Origin: Microcaldota archaeon
Lineage (GTDB): Archaea; Micrarchaeota; Micrarchaeia; Norongarragalinales; Norongarragalinaceae
NCBI GenBank assembly: GCA_018304285.1
Contig: JAGVWL010000025.1
Span: 1 to 31,471 of the forward strand
Reading direction: 5' to 3'
Length of the DNA: 31,471 nucleotides
The notes beneath the pieces were generated by a model. It was not told the DNA's origin and ran no database searches. It saw only the letters and a list, made by a program, of their open reading frames with translations. Positions 15,685-23,068 of the stretch are shown piece after piece. The translations under genes and the position numbers were made by a program. The stretch's first letter is position 1. The number at the start of each line of letters is the position of its first letter.

Positions 15685-16095
15685 TCACATTACTTTCAAT
15701 TCCAAAACTCCGAAATGCCTTTTCGCCAATTCCCTCGCGCGGTTTATCCTGATTCCTCCCCGTCCTATCGCCAGCCCCTTGTTTTGCGCTTCCACGCGCA
15801 GCACGACTTGCTGGCCGGAGTTGGCGATTTGCACTTGCTCGAGCTTGACTGGCTTGAACAAGTTTTTCAAAAACCCTTCGAGGCTGTCGGCAAACTCCAC
15901 TAGTTCCACCCTCCTTCCGAACGCCCGTTCAAGGTGCGCGAGGGTCGAACCGTTTTTTCCTATCGCCTTTCCCAAATCACCCGATTTTACCACGAAAACG
16001 GCGGAATCTTCGTTGAGCAGGACGTCGAACGCCTGCACGCCCGAAAGCCGTTCGAACAGCGAGAGCAGCTGAATCTGGTCGCTCGATATTTTCAA
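15685..16095 (-). CDS. nusA: NusA-like transcription factor (two KH domains)
   Basis: 136 residues with two KH RNA-binding domains: GKNG at 46-49 (KAIGKNGSTLAHLERAFGRRV) and GRGG at 111-114 (LAIGRGGIRINRARELAKRHFG). This is the archaeal short form without the N-terminal polymerase-binding and S1 domains of bacterial NusA. It is thought to act in transcription elongation or termination. The start is TTG, 21 bases after the eL30 stop; the resulting N-terminus MKISSDQIQLLSLFE fits the family. Position between eL30 and uS12 is the archaeal standard. Confidence 0.93.
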   Translation of the reverse strand: MKISSDQIQLLSLFERLSGVQAFDVLLNEDSAVFVVKSGDLGKAIGKNGSTLAHLERAFGRRVELVEFADSLEGFLKNLFKPVKLEQVQIANSGQQVVLRVEAQNKGLAIGRGGIRINRARELAKRHFGVLELKVM

Positions 16096-16116
16096 TGCCT
16101 TGAAAACCCCGCTCGC

Positions 16117-16416
16117 TCATTTCTTGCTCGGGCCCAGCTTGAGAATGTCGGAATTGCCTACGTCCACCACGCTCAATGCGCTTATGGAAAAAGGCTTTCC
16201 GCAAGCCGCGCCCAGCTCCACGCCGTTGCCGTCAAAATCCACGATCGGGATTTTCGACGCCAGCGCGTATTGCTTGATTTCTTCCGCCGCAGGGCAGTTT
16301 CTGGCGATTACGATCGCCTTGGCTCCCCCTATGAGCGACAAGTGCAAAGCTTTCTTCAATCCGACTTCCACCTTTCCCGAGTCTACGGCAAGGCGGACCG
16401 ACTGTGAAACGTCCAT
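16117..16416 (-). CDS. rpl30e: Large-subunit ribosomal protein eL30
   Basis: 99 residues of the L7Ae/L30e fold: GKVEVGLKKALHLSLIGGAKAIVIARNCP, then IVDFDGNGVELGAACGKPFSISALSVVD (in parts). In most archaea this gene follows the RNA polymerase large-subunit genes. Here it is the first gene of its unit, with a TATA-like element just upstream. AGGG precedes the ATG in a GGGTTTTGAAAA context. Confidence 0.95.
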   Translation of the reverse strand: MDVSQSVRLAVDSGKVEVGLKKALHLSLIGGAKAIVIARNCPAAEEIKQYALASKIPIVDFDGNGVELGAACGKPFSISALSVVDVGNSDILKLGPSKK

Positions 16417-16443
16417 TTTTCAAAACCCTTTTTTCGATTAAAC

Positions 16444-16452
16444 GCTATAAGC
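16444..16452 (-). promoter_or_regulatory. TATA box for the eL30-nusA-uS12-uS7-aEF2 unit
   Basis: GCTTATAGC on the minus strand lies 28-36 bases upstream of the eL30 ATG (16416). It predicts a very short or absent leader. Between here and the HAD-like gene (16453-16570) I see nothing further that I can name. Confidence 0.45.
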
Positions 16453-16570
16453 CTTAACCTAGGCTGGCAACCTTACGCTGTCCAAGCGGTTCTCAATCCT
16501 TGCCCGCGCAAAGATTACTCCCCGTGCAAAAACGAGTTTGCGGTAAAGTAAACGCCGCTCGCGCAGGGGA

Positions 16571-16580
16571 AAAAATCATA
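16571..16580 (+). promoter_or_regulatory. Candidate TATA box of the HAD-like gene
   Basis: AAAAATCATA after GCGCAGGGG lies 26-35 bases before the ATG at 16606, which would give a leaderless or very short leader. A second AT-rich patch (CCATTAAATTA) follows. Confidence 0.35.
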
Positions 16581-16605
16581 AAGTCCATTAAATTAGGGTA
16601 ATACT

Positions 16606-16998
16606 ATGAAGACAATCCTAGTTGATGCGGTAGATGCTTTCGTCATCCAAAATGAAGGCGGTTTTAAAATTTTCAAGGAAATGCAAGACCTGCTTGAAAC
16701 TTTTCTCAACAGAAAGATTATTCTAACTGGAGCAAACGATGAGCAATTTAAGAAATTCGGCTTGGATGATATGCCCTATGAAGTTTTTACACTAAAGCAT
16801 AATCCAGAGAAGACTGACCCCAAATATTACGAAACAATGCTCCAGCATTTTGGTTTGAGTGAAGATGATGTAGTCTATTTTGAGCACAATCCAGAGGCAG
16901 TAAAAAGTGCCCAGTCTGTCGGCATAAAGTCGTATTATTATGATCCGGAAAAAAAAGACTTGGAAGCTCTGAAAAAATTCTTGGTCGAAAATCTTTAA
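16606..16998 (+). CDS. HAD-like protein, probably acquired from bacteria
   Basis: 130 residues, a minimal HAD-fold without a cap. The nucleophile-type Asp7 is in ILVDAVDAFV, but the usual second Asp two residues later is Val9. Motif II is ILTGANDE (Thr). The region normally carrying the acidic motif IV reads VVYFEHNPEAVKSAQSVGI, with His where Asp is usual, so catalysis may be altered. Codon use is AT-richer than neighbours: 16 of the first 40 codons end in G or C, against 14 of the first 20 in secY. It is a lone plus-strand gene between two minus-strand ribosomal units. The motif spacing recalls small HAD proteins of Patescibacteria; this is from memory and unchecked. Confidence 0.8.
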   Translation: MKTILVDAVDAFVIQNEGGFKIFKEMQDLLETFLNRKIILTGANDEQFKKFGLDDMPYEVFTLKHNPEKTDPKYYETMLQHFGLSEDDVVYFEHNPEAVKSAQSVGIKSYYYDPEKKDLEALKKFLVENL

Positions 16999-17004
16999 GC
17001 AAGA

Positions 17005-18444
17005 TTACATTCTCACTATCGTCTTCAATTGCGGGTACAAGTCGAACAACTGCTGCTTCGCCAAATCCTCGTAGAAGCGATAGAGAATGCCCACGGTAAG
17101 CAAAATTCCCGTTCCCGTGCCCAACGCGCCGGTAATGTCCGCAAACCACGCGAGAATCCCGACGAACAAACTTCCCAGTACGGTAATAATCGGAATGTAA
17201 CGCTCTAGAATTTTTTCGGTAATGCGGGGGTCTTGCCTATACCCGGGTATTTGCAGTCCCGCGCGCTGCAGCTGGGCAGCTACGTTGGACGGGCCCATTC
17301 CCGTGCTTTCAATCCAAAACCACCCGAACACTACGCACAACAGCACTAGTGCAATGCCGTACGCGAGAATGTGCATCATTTCCCGCGGTTGGGCGAGAAA
17401 CTGCAAGTACGCGGGATAGCCTCCAGGAAACAACAGCGGCGAAGGCAAGGCGGTAATGAAATAGGCAAAACCATCGACGGGCTGGTTGTTTTGGAACGTT
17501 CCGAAAATACCGGCTTTAAGGTCCGGCGAGTCCGCAATCGGCACCGCGGTAAAAGCACCGATAAGCTGGAAATTAAGCAAAATCGCGCTCGCGAGAATCA
17601 CGGGAATGTTCGAGACGTACATGAACTTGATCGGGTATTTGGCGCCCAAGCCGCGGGCTCTGCCGTACGCCAATGGAAGCTCGATTTTCATTCCCTCGAC
17701 GTAAACCACGACCACGAAAACGAGTGCCGTGAAAATTATCGGCATCAGGGCCCAGAAGGAACTCAAAACCTCGCCTTTGAACAAATAGTAGATTGCCTGC
17801 GGAATCAATCCTCCGGGAATTCCCGTCGCATCGGCAGTAAAGTTGAATGCGCCGAGAAACACCGCCTGCGAAACTCCTGCTGCGATGAAGAGCGAAATGC
17901 CCGAGCCTATTCCGAACTTTTGCACTACCTCATCCAAATACAGTAGTATTATCGAGCCTAGCGCAATCTGGAGCACCACTATGAGCTGCGTCAGGAACAG
18001 GCTTCCCAGCAATGCGGGGAATTGGGATGCGGGAGAACCGACGGGAGTGATGTAATTCGACATTACGTAAATGCCCGCTTCGAAAAACGACAGGGCGATT
18101 GCCAAAAGCTTTTGCACGCCCTGGAATTTTTTCTTTCCCTCGATTGAGTTCAAGTCGAAAGAAACTAGTTTCGAGCCCACGGCCAGCTGCAGGAAGATGG
18201 ATGCGAGGACTATTGGCCCGATTCCGGTGGTGATGAGCGAACCGGTCCTGCTTCCGAGCAGGATGTCGAGGCGTTCGAACTGCTGGATGCGCGTGGGGTC
18301 TACGCCGATGGGATAGATCGTGCCCATTACGTAGAATATTACGAGAACAACGCCAGTCCACACGAGTTTTTGCTTGAGCGATTGGGGGACTGCCGGCGCC
18401 TTGACTTCCGGAAGAATCGAAATGACCGAATCCAAGACCCCCAT
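17005..18444 (-). CDS. secY: Preprotein translocase subunit SecY
   Basis: 479 residues with ten predicted membrane helices and the typical archaeal features: TIYPIGVDPTRIQQFERL before the plug, GIGPIVLASIFLQLAVG, GIGSGISLFIAAGV, RARGLGAKYPIKFMYVSNIPVIL (in parts) and a late PGYRQDPRITEKILERYIP loop. It forms the protein-conducting channel with SecE. It ends the spc cluster, 99 bases after uL15, separated by an AT-rich hairpin. Its stop codon lies 6 bases from that of the convergent HAD-like gene. Confidence 0.97.
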   Translation of the reverse strand: MGVLDSVISILPEVKAPAVPQSLKQKLVWTGVVLVIFYVMGTIYPIGVDPTRIQQFERLDILLGSRTGSLITTGIGPIVLASIFLQLAVGSKLVSFDLNSIEGKKKFQGVQKLLAIALSFFEAGIYVMSNYITPVGSPASQFPALLGSLFLTQLIVVLQIALGSIILLYLDEVVQKFGIGSGISLFIAAGVSQAVFLGAFNFTADATGIPGGLIPQAIYYLFKGEVLSSFWALMPIIFTALVFVVVVYVEGMKIELPLAYGRARGLGAKYPIKFMYVSNIPVILASAILLNFQLIGAFTAVPIADSPDLKAGIFGTFQNNQPVDGFAYFITALPSPLLFPGGYPAYLQFLAQPREMMHILAYGIALVLLCVVFGWFWIESTGMGPSNVAAQLQRAGLQIPGYRQDPRITEKILERYIPIITVLGSLFVGILAWFADITGALGTGTGILLTVGILYRFYEDLAKQQLFDLYPQLKTIVRM

Positions 18445-18479
18445 TTTGCAAAACCCAGGCTAGAAATTTTTCTTTACTC

Positions 18480-18508
18480 GATTGTTCTTTTTCAGAAAAA
18501 GAAAAATC
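18480..18508. repeat. AT-rich hairpin between uL15 and secY (copy 1)
   Basis: GATTGTTCTTTTT-CAG-AAAAAGAAAAATC: 13-base arms with one mismatch and a 3-base loop. A very similar element lies at 20540-20568. It may be an attenuator, a processing site or a mobile miniature repeat. Confidence 0.6.
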
Positions 18509-18543
18509 AGCGCGAGAATATTAACCTTTTTTCTGGCGCGCGT

Positions 18544-18969
18544 TTATTGCAGGACTACGGCCTTGCCGCCTGCAGCCTCGATTTTTTCCTTGGCTTTGGC
18601 GGAAAACGCCCTTGCCTTGACTTCGGCCTTGAATGCAAACGCACCGTTGGAAAGCACTTTCGAGGTCGGAAGGCCTACTGCGTAAAGCCCGTCAGCCTGC
18701 TTGAATTCGCCTTTTGCAATCCTGCGTGAAATTTGTTCGAGCGTAATCTCGTGAAGCACGCGCCTAGGGTGGAAAAATCCGGACAAGCCGCGGTCGCGCT
18801 TGTTCGTTTCGCCCAGCTTTATGGTGCGGAGCCAGTTGTGCTTGTGGAATCCTGCGCGCCCTACTCCGCCTCGGTTTCCTTTCCCGCGGCGGTTTTTGGC
18901 GTTGCCGCCGCCGAAACTGCGGTTTCCTGCGTACTTCCTTTTTTTGTTGCTTTTCATTCGCTTAGCCAT
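18544..18969 (-). CDS. rpl15: Large-subunit ribosomal protein uL15
   Basis: 141 residues. The basic Gly-rich N-terminus (KKRKYAGNRSFGGGNAKNRRGKGNRGGVGRAG in parts) and the C-terminal domain ending KAKEKIEAAGGKAVVL are typical of archaeal/eukaryotic uL15. It binds 23S rRNA late in 50S assembly. GTGA precedes the ATG by seven bases. It lies 16 bases downstream of uL30. Confidence 0.95.
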   Translation of the reverse strand: MAKRMKSNKKRKYAGNRSFGGGNAKNRRGKGNRGGVGRAGFHKHNWLRTIKLGETNKRDRGLSGFFHPRRVLHEITLEQISRRIAKGEFKQADGLYAVGLPTSKVLSNGAFAFKAEVKARAFSAKAKEKIEAAGGKAVVLQ

Positions 18970-18985
18970 AGGTCAATCACTTAAA

Positions 18986-19321
18986 TCAGTGCAACATTTT
19001 TTTAATCAAATCGTTAATTTTTTCTCCCCTATAACCCAAATCGCCTTTCGGGAAATGGTTCTTCGTGTCTTTCCAGCCGCCTATCGGGTTGTTCAATCGG
19101 TATACGGGCCCTTTCGCGTCCCTTTTTTTCAGCGCTGCCAGGGTTTCGCTTGAAACTTCGCCCCAAGTCACGTAATCGCGAATCTGCTGCAAAACGCTGG
19201 CGTCGAGCTTTTCAGCCACGACGCAGTGGTTTTTGCGCGTCAAGTGCAGCTGCCGCATTGCGGTTTGTATGGTGTGCATTACGCCGTGCACTCCCCTCAC
19301 GCGAATTAATGCAATTGCCAT
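18986..19321 (-). CDS. rpl30: Large-subunit ribosomal protein uL30
   Basis: 111 residues from the ATG at 19321 (MAIALIRVRG). The family core RVRGVHGVMHTIQTAMRQLHLTRKNHCVVA is clear, followed by the longer archaeal C-terminus with GGWKDTKNHFPKGDLGYRG. A TTG nine bases further upstream is in frame but would overlap the uS5 stop codon. The gene starts five bases after uS5 ends. Confidence 0.95.
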   Translation of the reverse strand: MAIALIRVRGVHGVMHTIQTAMRQLHLTRKNHCVVAEKLDASVLQQIRDYVTWGEVSSETLAALKKRDAKGPVYRLNNPIGGWKDTKNHFPKGDLGYRGEKINDLIKKMLH

Positions 19322-19326
19322 GTCAA

Positions 19327-19953
19327 TCAAACACCCTTGGCTTCCGCAACTGAAGCGGAGCCTTTCTTTAGCTTGTTGAGCGAGTTCAAACCGCGGACGG
19401 TCGCGAGGACGGCGTTGAGGATGTTGCGCGTCCTTCCCTTCGAGAAAGTCCAGCAGTCTTTGATTCCCGCCATTTCCAAAACCTTTCGCGGCGTTTCGCC
19501 CGCGACTAATCCCACGCCCCGCGGCGCGGGTTTTATCGTGATTTCAGTCGAGCCGTTGAACCCGTGCACGGTCAGGGGAATCGAATGTTCCGAGCCGCAT
19601 CCGCATTCCCAGCTTCCGCATCCCAGCGGGATTTTGATCAGATTCATTTTCGCGTCGCGGATTGCTTTCGCGATGGAATCGCGCGTTTCGGCTCCCTTGC
19701 CCACGCCGATTCCGATGAACCCGCGCCTGTTGCCGAGAATCACTACTGCGCGCATCTGCTGCTTTCGCCCGTATGCAGTCATCCGCTGCGTGCTGTTGAT
19801 CTGCATGACTTCGTCGGCCAAGTCTGGAACGAGAATGTCGATTATTTCGGGCTCGAGAATCTTGAGGTTTTGCTCGGCAATCTGGTCGAACGAAGTTATT
19901 TCGCCAGCGAGAACTTTCTTCCCAAGCGTTGTTTTCGGAATCCATTCAGCCAT
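19327..19953 (-). CDS. rps5: Small-subunit ribosomal protein uS5
   Basis: 208 residues from the ATG at 19953 (MAEWIPKT). The double-stranded-RNA-binding-like domain includes MTAYGRKQQMRAVVILGNRRGFIGIGVGKG (in parts), and the C-terminal fold has PAPRGVGLVAGETPRKVLEMAGIKDCW. It lies at the mRNA entry and helps decoding fidelity. GTGG lies five bases before this ATG. A GTG nine bases upstream is less likely. Confidence 0.96.
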   Translation of the reverse strand: MAEWIPKTTLGKKVLAGEITSFDQIAEQNLKILEPEIIDILVPDLADEVMQINSTQRMTAYGRKQQMRAVVILGNRRGFIGIGVGKGAETRDSIAKAIRDAKMNLIKIPLGCGSWECGCGSEHSIPLTVHGFNGSTEITIKPAPRGVGLVAGETPRKVLEMAGIKDCWTFSKGRTRNILNAVLATVRGLNSLNKLKKGSASVAEAKGV

Positions 19954-19968
19954 TACAACCACAACCCC

Positions 19969-20478
19969 TTAACTTTTCCCCGCGAGAATTTTTTGCTTTG
20001 CAAGCGCGAACTTCTGCTCCATTTCAGCGCCCAAGTGCTTTCCGGACATGCGCGCGTCGGAAGGCATTTTCTCTTCCCCGAAACTCGCCTTGAGCCCTGC
20101 ATCCACGGCTCCTTTCAGCACTGCGAAAACGACCGAGCCTTTCGTGGGCGCATGCATCCCTGCGTCGAACACTATTTCGCCAACGCCCTTGGCTTTCGCC
20201 TTGGTTCCGCACAGCAATCCCGTGAGATACGCCGAAGGGGTGTTGGCCTTGCCTGCAAAGCCGAACGCTTCCAACGCTTTGGAAGTGGCGCTTGCGAGCG
20301 TAGTGTCGCCTTTCTCGCCCCACGCGACGATTTGCGCGATCAGGTAACGGTTGGTTTTCCTCACGACAAGCCTGGGCAGCCTGCTTTTGAGTAGCGCCAG
20401 GCGCCTTCCGTAATCGGTCTTTCCTTCGCGCCTTCTCCTGAAGTGAACGCTGTACAACGGTCCTGTAGCTTTAGCCAT
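19969..20478 (-). CDS. rpl18: Large-subunit ribosomal protein uL18
   Basis: 169 residues from the ATG at 20478 (MAKATGPLYSVHFRRRREGKT). Conserved parts: TDYGRRLALLKSRLPRLVVRKTNRYLIAQIV and GEIVFDAGMHAPTKGSVVFAVLKGAVDAGL. It binds 5S rRNA with uL5. A longer in-frame start at 20523 would add a run of unrelated residues and is rejected. The GTG-TTTGAAA context before the ATG resembles other starts in the cluster. Confidence 0.95.
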   Translation of the reverse strand: MAKATGPLYSVHFRRRREGKTDYGRRLALLKSRLPRLVVRKTNRYLIAQIVAWGEKGDTTLASATSKALEAFGFAGKANTPSAYLTGLLCGTKAKAKGVGEIVFDAGMHAPTKGSVVFAVLKGAVDAGLKASFGEEKMPSDARMSGKHLGAEMEQKFALAKQKILAGKS

Positions 20479-20539
20479 TTTCAAACACTTTTCCTGCAAC
20501 AAACATTTACGGTTTTTCTTCACTTGTTTTTTTCTTACT

Positions 20540-20568
20540 GAATTTTCTTTTTAGAAAAAAGAAAATTC
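20540..20568. repeat. AT-rich hairpin between eL19 and uL18 (copy 2)
   Basis: GAATTTTCTTTT (20540-20551) pairs perfectly with AAAAGAAAATTC (20557-20568), with a 5-base loop. Its outer end overlaps the eL19 stop codon by two bases. Arms and loop position resemble the element at 18480-18508. Confidence 0.65.
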
Positions 20569-21004
20569 ATTTCTTCATGTACTTGTTTTCCCTCGCGTAG
20601 GTGAGCATCTGCTTTTTCGTCTTGAACAAATTGCCTTTCACCATCGAGTAGAACTTCCTGTAAGCGCCTTCGACCAGCCGGGATTTCACGCTTTTCAGCA
20701 GTTTTCTTTGCGAGCGAACTTTCTCGACCCAGCGGGCTTTCCTGCTTTTGCCTGCAAACGCCGAGCCCTTCTTGCTTCCGACTCCGCGCCTTCTTCCCGC
20801 GTGCACGCGCGACTGCTTGAACCGCGCCTTATCCCTTCCCACGCCCTTCTTCTGCTCTACGATAATGACGCCCTGCTTCAACAGCGAGCGCACGTCGTCG
20901 CGCGTGAGCGCTTCCTTCGCCTTGACGGCGTCGATAATCTTGATTCGCGATTGGCCTGCCTTGGTAATGCTTGCAGCCAGCCTTCGAATTGTGCCCAAAC
21001 CCAT
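20567..21004 (-). CDS. rpl19e: Large-subunit ribosomal protein eL19
   Basis: 145 residues. Typical features: a basic helical N-terminus (LGTIRRLAASITKAGQSRIKI), DDVRSLLKQGVI, and the basic QSRVHAGRRRGVGSKKG segment that threads through 23S rRNA. The C-terminal helix ends in KKQMLTYARENKYMKK. It is archaeal/eukaryotic-specific. GTGA with six bases precedes the ATG. An AT-rich hairpin follows directly. Confidence 0.96.
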   Translation of the reverse strand: MGLGTIRRLAASITKAGQSRIKIIDAVKAKEALTRDDVRSLLKQGVIIVEQKKGVGRDKARFKQSRVHAGRRRGVGSKKGSAFAGKSRKARWVEKVRSQRKLLKSVKSRLVEGAYRKFYSMVKGNLFKTKKQMLTYARENKYMKK

Positions 21005-21017
21005 TTTCCATCACGAT

Positions 21018-21368
21018 TTATTCGTTCAAAATCCTCAACTGCATTTTCTTGGCTTCCGCAACCAGAACCGCCTTTTTCTTGCGCCCGAGGGTTGCCGAAA
21101 AGCGCACTGCCACGCCCTTGAGCAAAGCCATGTCGCGCATCGAGCGCACCAAAACTTCCTTCAAGCCGTTCGGATGCAATCCGCGATCGCTCTTGGCAGT
21201 CCTGAACCCTATTTTCGGGAGAAAACCGTAACCGCCTTCCTTGATGCGAAGCTTGTTGTCAATGCCCCGCGGCTTGCGCCACGCCGGCTTAATGCGCTTT
21301 TTCTGCGCGCGGTTTTGCCTCACGAATTTGGGCAATTTCCGCACGACGTTTTTCTTTTCTTCAACCAT
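21018..21368 (-). CDS. rpl32e: Large-subunit ribosomal protein eL32
   Basis: 116 residues. The family signature is FVRQNRAQKKRIKPAWRKPRGIDNKLR (in parts), then PKIGFRTAKSDRGLHPNGLKEVLV. It is archaeal/eukaryotic-specific and binds 23S rRNA. GTGA with six bases precedes the ATG. Short spacing on both sides (13 bases to eL19, 23 from uL6) indicates co-transcription. Confidence 0.96.
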   Translation of the reverse strand: MVEEKKNVVRKLPKFVRQNRAQKKRIKPAWRKPRGIDNKLRIKEGGYGFLPKIGFRTAKSDRGLHPNGLKEVLVRSMRDMALLKGVAVRFSATLGRKKKAVLVAEAKKMQLRILNE

Positions 21369-21391
21369 TTCAAATCACACAAAACATTTTT

Positions 21392-21898
21392 TCAAGCGTA
21401 ATAAATCCCATCCTGGAAAACGCGCTCGTCACGCTTGGTGATGCGCGTGGCCTTGCGAATGTTGGCAGCCGTCTGCCCTACCGACTCGACATCCGCGCCG
21501 GATATGGTTATGTCCGGCCCTTTCACTTCCACTTTAGCGTCACCAACCACTTTCGCCTTCCGCGGCGTTTTCTCGCCGAGAAAGTTCTTGATGAAAATAT
21601 CCTTGCCCTTGACTTCTACGGTCACGGGAAAGTGCGAGTACACCAACTGCATTTTCTTCTCGAATTTCTTGACCGTTCCTTCAAGCATGTTTTTCAAGTG
21701 CGCTTCCACCGTTTTCGTGGCCGACTGTTTCTTGCGCGACAGCCTTCCCTTCAGGGTTGCGGAAACCTCGCCGTTTTCCACGCGCAAGTCGACCATCCTG
21801 GCGTTGAAAGCCCTTTCGAGAGTGCCGTGGGGCCCTTTGACCGTGAGGACTCCGTTCTTCGCCTCGACCGAAACGCCTTCAGGAATCTTTACACCCAT
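21392..21898 (-). CDS. rpl6: Large-subunit ribosomal protein uL6
   Basis: 168 residues in two related domains: IPEGVSVEAKNGVLTVKGPHGTLERAF first, and PVTVEVKGKDIFIKNFLGEKTPRKAKVV then GPDITISGADVESVGQTAANIRKATRI in the second. It lies near the GTPase-factor site, where EF-2 and EF-1A bind. GTGG lies five bases before the ATG. It follows uS8 by 45 bases. Confidence 0.96.
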   Translation of the reverse strand: MGVKIPEGVSVEAKNGVLTVKGPHGTLERAFNARMVDLRVENGEVSATLKGRLSRKKQSATKTVEAHLKNMLEGTVKKFEKKMQLVYSHFPVTVEVKGKDIFIKNFLGEKTPRKAKVVGDAKVEVKGPDITISGADVESVGQTAANIRKATRITKRDERVFQDGIYYA

Positions 21899-21943
21899 TC
21901 AAACCACAACGCCAACGAATTCCATACATGCACGAGTTAAAAT

Positions 21944-22327
21944 CTAGTACACAAAGCACAACAGCCTTCCGCCCATGTTTTTCTCCTGCGCTTGCGAGTG
22001 CGACATTATCCCTTGCGGGGTGGAGACTACGAGAATGCCTACGCCCTTGGCGGGCAGGAACCTGGTTTCGAACTTTTCCCAGGTTTTCTTGGAAACTGCG
22101 AAACGCGGCTTCACCGCGCCTGCGTCGTTGATTTTTCCCGCGAGCGTGACGATGAATTCCCCGCTCTTGCCGTCGTCGACGAACTTGAATTCGCCAACGT
22201 AGCCCTGCGCCTGCAGCAGGAGCAGGACTTCGCGGATGGTTTTCGACGCGGGCCTTATTTTCGCCTGCGTCCTTCCCTTGGTTTCCGCGACTTTCAAGCA
22301 GTTCAATGCATTTGCGAGCGTATCCAT
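21944..22327 (-). CDS. rps8: Small-subunit ribosomal protein uS8
   Basis: 127 residues from the ATG at 22327 (MDTLANALNCLK). Conserved C-terminal region FLPAKGVGILVVSTPQGIMSHSQAQEKNMGGRLLCFVY (in parts) holds the STxxG RNA-binding loop. It is a primary 16S binder; in bacteria it also represses the spc operon. GGGG and a GGAAAA stretch precede the ATG. A start five codons upstream was rejected on family length. Confidence 0.95.
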   Translation of the reverse strand: MDTLANALNCLKVAETKGRTQAKIRPASKTIREVLLLLQAQGYVGEFKFVDDGKSGEFIVTLAGKINDAGAVKPRFAVSKKTWEKFETRFLPAKGVGILVVSTPQGIMSHSQAQEKNMGGRLLCFVY

Positions 22328-22369
22328 TTTCCAAAACCCCAAAATCCAAATTTTTTCAAGCGTTTTTTC

Positions 22370-22528
22370 TCATCCGTATTTCCGGAAGCCGAGTTCCTCT
22401 GCGTTTTCCCTGAAGCATTTCCTGCAAATGTACAGGCCGTATTTCTGGATCAAGCCTCGGACGTTGCCGCAAACCTTGCACTTCCGCAGCCCGCGGTGTT
22501 TGTACTTCGTGTCGAATTTTTCAGCCAT
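22370..22528 (-). CDS. rps14: Small-subunit ribosomal protein uS14, zinc-binding form
   Basis: 52 residues from the ATG at 22528 (MAEKFDTKYKHRG), the usual archaeal length. Four zinc ligands are intact: Cys17, Cys20, Cys35 and Cys38 (CKVCGN and CRKC). GTGC lies five bases before this ATG, so a start at 22564 that overlaps uL5 is rejected. It lies between uL5 and uS8, as in most archaea. Confidence 0.95.
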   Translation of the reverse strand: MAEKFDTKYKHRGLRKCKVCGNVRGLIQKYGLYICRKCFRENAEELGFRKYG

Positions 22529-22544
22529 CAAACGCACCTTGCGC

Positions 22545-23057
22545 CTACGCGGCGCTTGCAACATTCACGCCATAAGTTTTTTCGAGAAACTCCCTTGCCT
22601 CTGCGCTTGAAACGCGCTGCTTGCGGGGAAGCTTTTTCTTGGCAATCCGCCTTTGCGAAACGCGCAAGCCTTTTTTCCTGAGCGAAAGGCAGACGTCGAA
22701 TCCCATCATGCCTATTTTCGGGTCGTACTTCAACCCGGGAAAATCAATGTATTCCTTTATGCCGAACGAAACGTTTCCGTTCTCGTCGAAACTCTTGGAG
22801 GGAATGACTTTGTCGACCGACTGCAGCGCGCGCGTCAAAACCTCTTCCGCCTTTTTCCCGCGCAAAGTGATTTTAGCGCCGATGGCGTCGCCCTTGCGGA
22901 TTTTGAAAGTAGGGTTGCGGTCTTTGGCGACCGTCTGCACTGGATTGAGGCCGGAAACGTTTTTCAAAAGCGTTTTCGCAGCTTCAAGCGCAGCCCCGCT
23001 TTCGCCAACGCCGATGTTCAGCGTGACTTTCTCCAAAAAAACCTTGTGGAAAACCAT
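22545..23057 (-). CDS. rpl5: Large-subunit ribosomal protein uL5
   Basis: 170 residues. Conserved: EKVTLNIGVGESG near the N-terminus, NPVQTVAKDRNPTFKIRKGDAIGAKITLRG, and the later GIKEYIDFPGLKYDPKIGMMGFDVCLSL. It binds 5S rRNA with uL18. GTGA plus six bases (ATTGAA) precedes the ATG. This initiation region differs by only two bases over GTGA-N6-start from that of aIF1, where ATT stands in place of ATG. Confidence 0.96.
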   Translation of the reverse strand: MVFHKVFLEKVTLNIGVGESGAALEAAKTLLKNVSGLNPVQTVAKDRNPTFKIRKGDAIGAKITLRGKKAEEVLTRALQSVDKVIPSKSFDENGNVSFGIKEYIDFPGLKYDPKIGMMGFDVCLSLRKKGLRVSQRRIAKKKLPRKQRVSSAEAREFLEKTYGVNVASAA

Positions 23058-23068
23058 TTCAATTCACT

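Noticed and set aside
14867..16072. Open frame of 401 codons on the plus strand
   Set aside because: Runs antisense across uS7, uS12 and the NusA-like gene; cannot be a real gene spanning three conserved ones.
16453..16570. Possible tRNA or small RNA in the gap between eL30 and the HAD-like gene
   Set aside because: No cloverleaf, T-loop (GGTTCRA) or CCA-ready acceptor stem was found on either strand.
20479..20523. 15-residue N-terminal extension of uL18
   Set aside because: No binding site and no family similarity; the Met at 20478 gives the standard archaeal N-terminus.
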